Source of the DNA: Caulobacteraceae bacterium UBA6225
GTDB lineage: Bacteria > Pseudomonadota > Alphaproteobacteria > Caulobacterales > Caulobacteraceae
Length of the DNA stretch: 5,170 nucleotides
Reading direction: 5' to 3'
Assembly (NCBI GenBank): GCA_002441055.1
Contig: DJWR01000023.1
Coordinates: 1 to 5,170 of the forward strand
Position numbers and translations under genes: made by a program
Shown: positions 4,907-5,170 of the stretch, piece after piece
Layout: the number at the start of each line of letters is the position of its first letter
Position numbering within the stretch: position 1 is the stretch's first letter
The notes under the pieces: model-generated
The model's database searches: none
Told to the model about the DNA's origin: nothing
The model's input: only the letters and a program-made list of their open reading frames with translations

Positions 4907-4935
4907 AAGGTAAGAATCTGAGGGCACTCTGACAA
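4907..4935 (-). promoter_or_regulatory. Candidate promoter of the Fic operon
   Basis: Reading the - strand, TTGTCA (4935-4930) and TACCTT (4912-4907) are 17 bp apart, with the expected start near 4900. The -35 box is good (5 of 6 to TTGACA), the -10 box poor (3 of 6). A weaker alternative further upstream has TAAAGT as its -10. Confidence 0.35.
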
Positions 4936-5021
4936 CGACTTTATGTTCACAATCGGTAACGTCTAATTAAGCGATGCGCTCCAGCAGCGACGCATTTCGG
5001 CACGGCTAGAGCGGGACTCCT

Positions 5022-5170
5022 TTAGACGGAACCATATCCGGCGTTGACGAGGTAGTTGGCGCACTCGCTGGGGCTGAAGAGGCTCAGCAGTTGGCCAGTC
5101 TTTCGCCAGGTGTCCTCGACGGTCCTGGGCTGAGCGCCTCGCATGAGGTGCTTGAGCTTGGCGAAGACCT
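5022..5170 (-). CDS. IS630-family transposase, C-terminal fragment, cut by window edge
   Basis: The - strand from the window's right edge encodes 48 residues ending in TAA at 5022-5024. They begin V-F-A-K-L-K-H-L-M-R, continue R-T-V-E-D-T-W and end with F-S-P-S-E-C-A-N-Y-L-V-N-A-G-Y-G-S-V. This is the characteristic tail of IS630-family transposases ('FAKLK.LLR.A..RT...LW......L..F.P.EC.NY....GY'). These enzymes move insertion sequences by a DDE mechanism, with insertion at TA dinucleotides. The catalytic residues are outside the window, so it cannot be said whether the gene is intact. The reading frame is undamaged in the visible part. It was not listed as an open reading frame with its own start because the start lies beyond the window. 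Confidence 0.85.
   Translation of the reverse strand, partial: VFAKLKHLMRGAQPRTVEDTWRKTGQLLSLFSPSECANYLVNAGYGSV
5022..5170. mobile_element. IS630-family insertion sequence, left portion; element end not resolved
   Basis: The element extends beyond the window. Its left terminus should lie in the ~90 bases left of the transposase stop, roughly 4930-5021. TA dinucleotides occur at 4963-4964 and elsewhere there, and two imperfect direct copies (AGCGATGCGCT 4970-4980, AGCGACGCATT 4986-4996) are present, but the matching right end is not visible, so no boundary is claimed. Confidence 0.6.

Noticed and set aside
1..5170. CRISPR array, prophage attachment site or replication origin
   Set aside because: No regularly spaced repeats, no tRNA-end duplication and no clustered DnaA boxes are visible; in this bacterial group the origin lies away from dnaA.

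Overview
The window is high-GC alphaproteobacterial DNA, most likely from the order Caulobacterales (Caulobacter/Phenylobacterium type). The evidence is rpsT directly followed by dnaA, the DnaA sequence itself, promoters of the TTGAC-type seen in that group, and a cluster of GANTC sites (the CcrM methylation motif) upstream of dnaA. The genus is inference; no species call is possible from reading alone.

Positions 1-3219 are a core, replication-origin-type block, all on the + strand. It holds the 3' end of an enoyl-CoA hydratase gene, a small SGNH/GDSL hydrolase gene starting on the base after its stop codon, rpsT (ribosomal protein S20) with a clear promoter and terminator, then dnaA with a promoter and a leader of about 155 nt. 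A strong hairpin terminator closes dnaA. Positions 3282-3803 carry a convergent gene on the - strand for a DUF2087-type protein of unknown role, followed by about 220 bp without a gene but with many short hairpins.

Positions 4028-4873 are an accessory two-gene operon on the - strand: a 63-residue protein and, three bases after its stop and in the same reading frame, a 216-residue Fic-domain protein. This is the layout of a class I Fic toxin-antitoxin pair. The small protein carries S-F-V-Y-G-N, which resembles the Fic-inhibitory motif [S/T]xxxE[G/N] but with Gly where Glu is expected. GC content drops clearly here (47-58% in four 60-base lines I counted, against 67-72% in two dnaA lines). At the right edge (5022-5170) lies the C-terminus of an IS630-family transposase, so this end looks like a horizontally acquired patch beside the dnaA locus.

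The best second-look items are the Fic/partner pair (variant inhibitory motif, Asn in the Fic motif, one in-frame stop between the genes, an inverted repeat at the predicted start site), the dnaA control region (GANTC cluster, C8 tract in the promoter spacer, leader hairpins), and a histidine at the usual arginine-finger position of DnaA.
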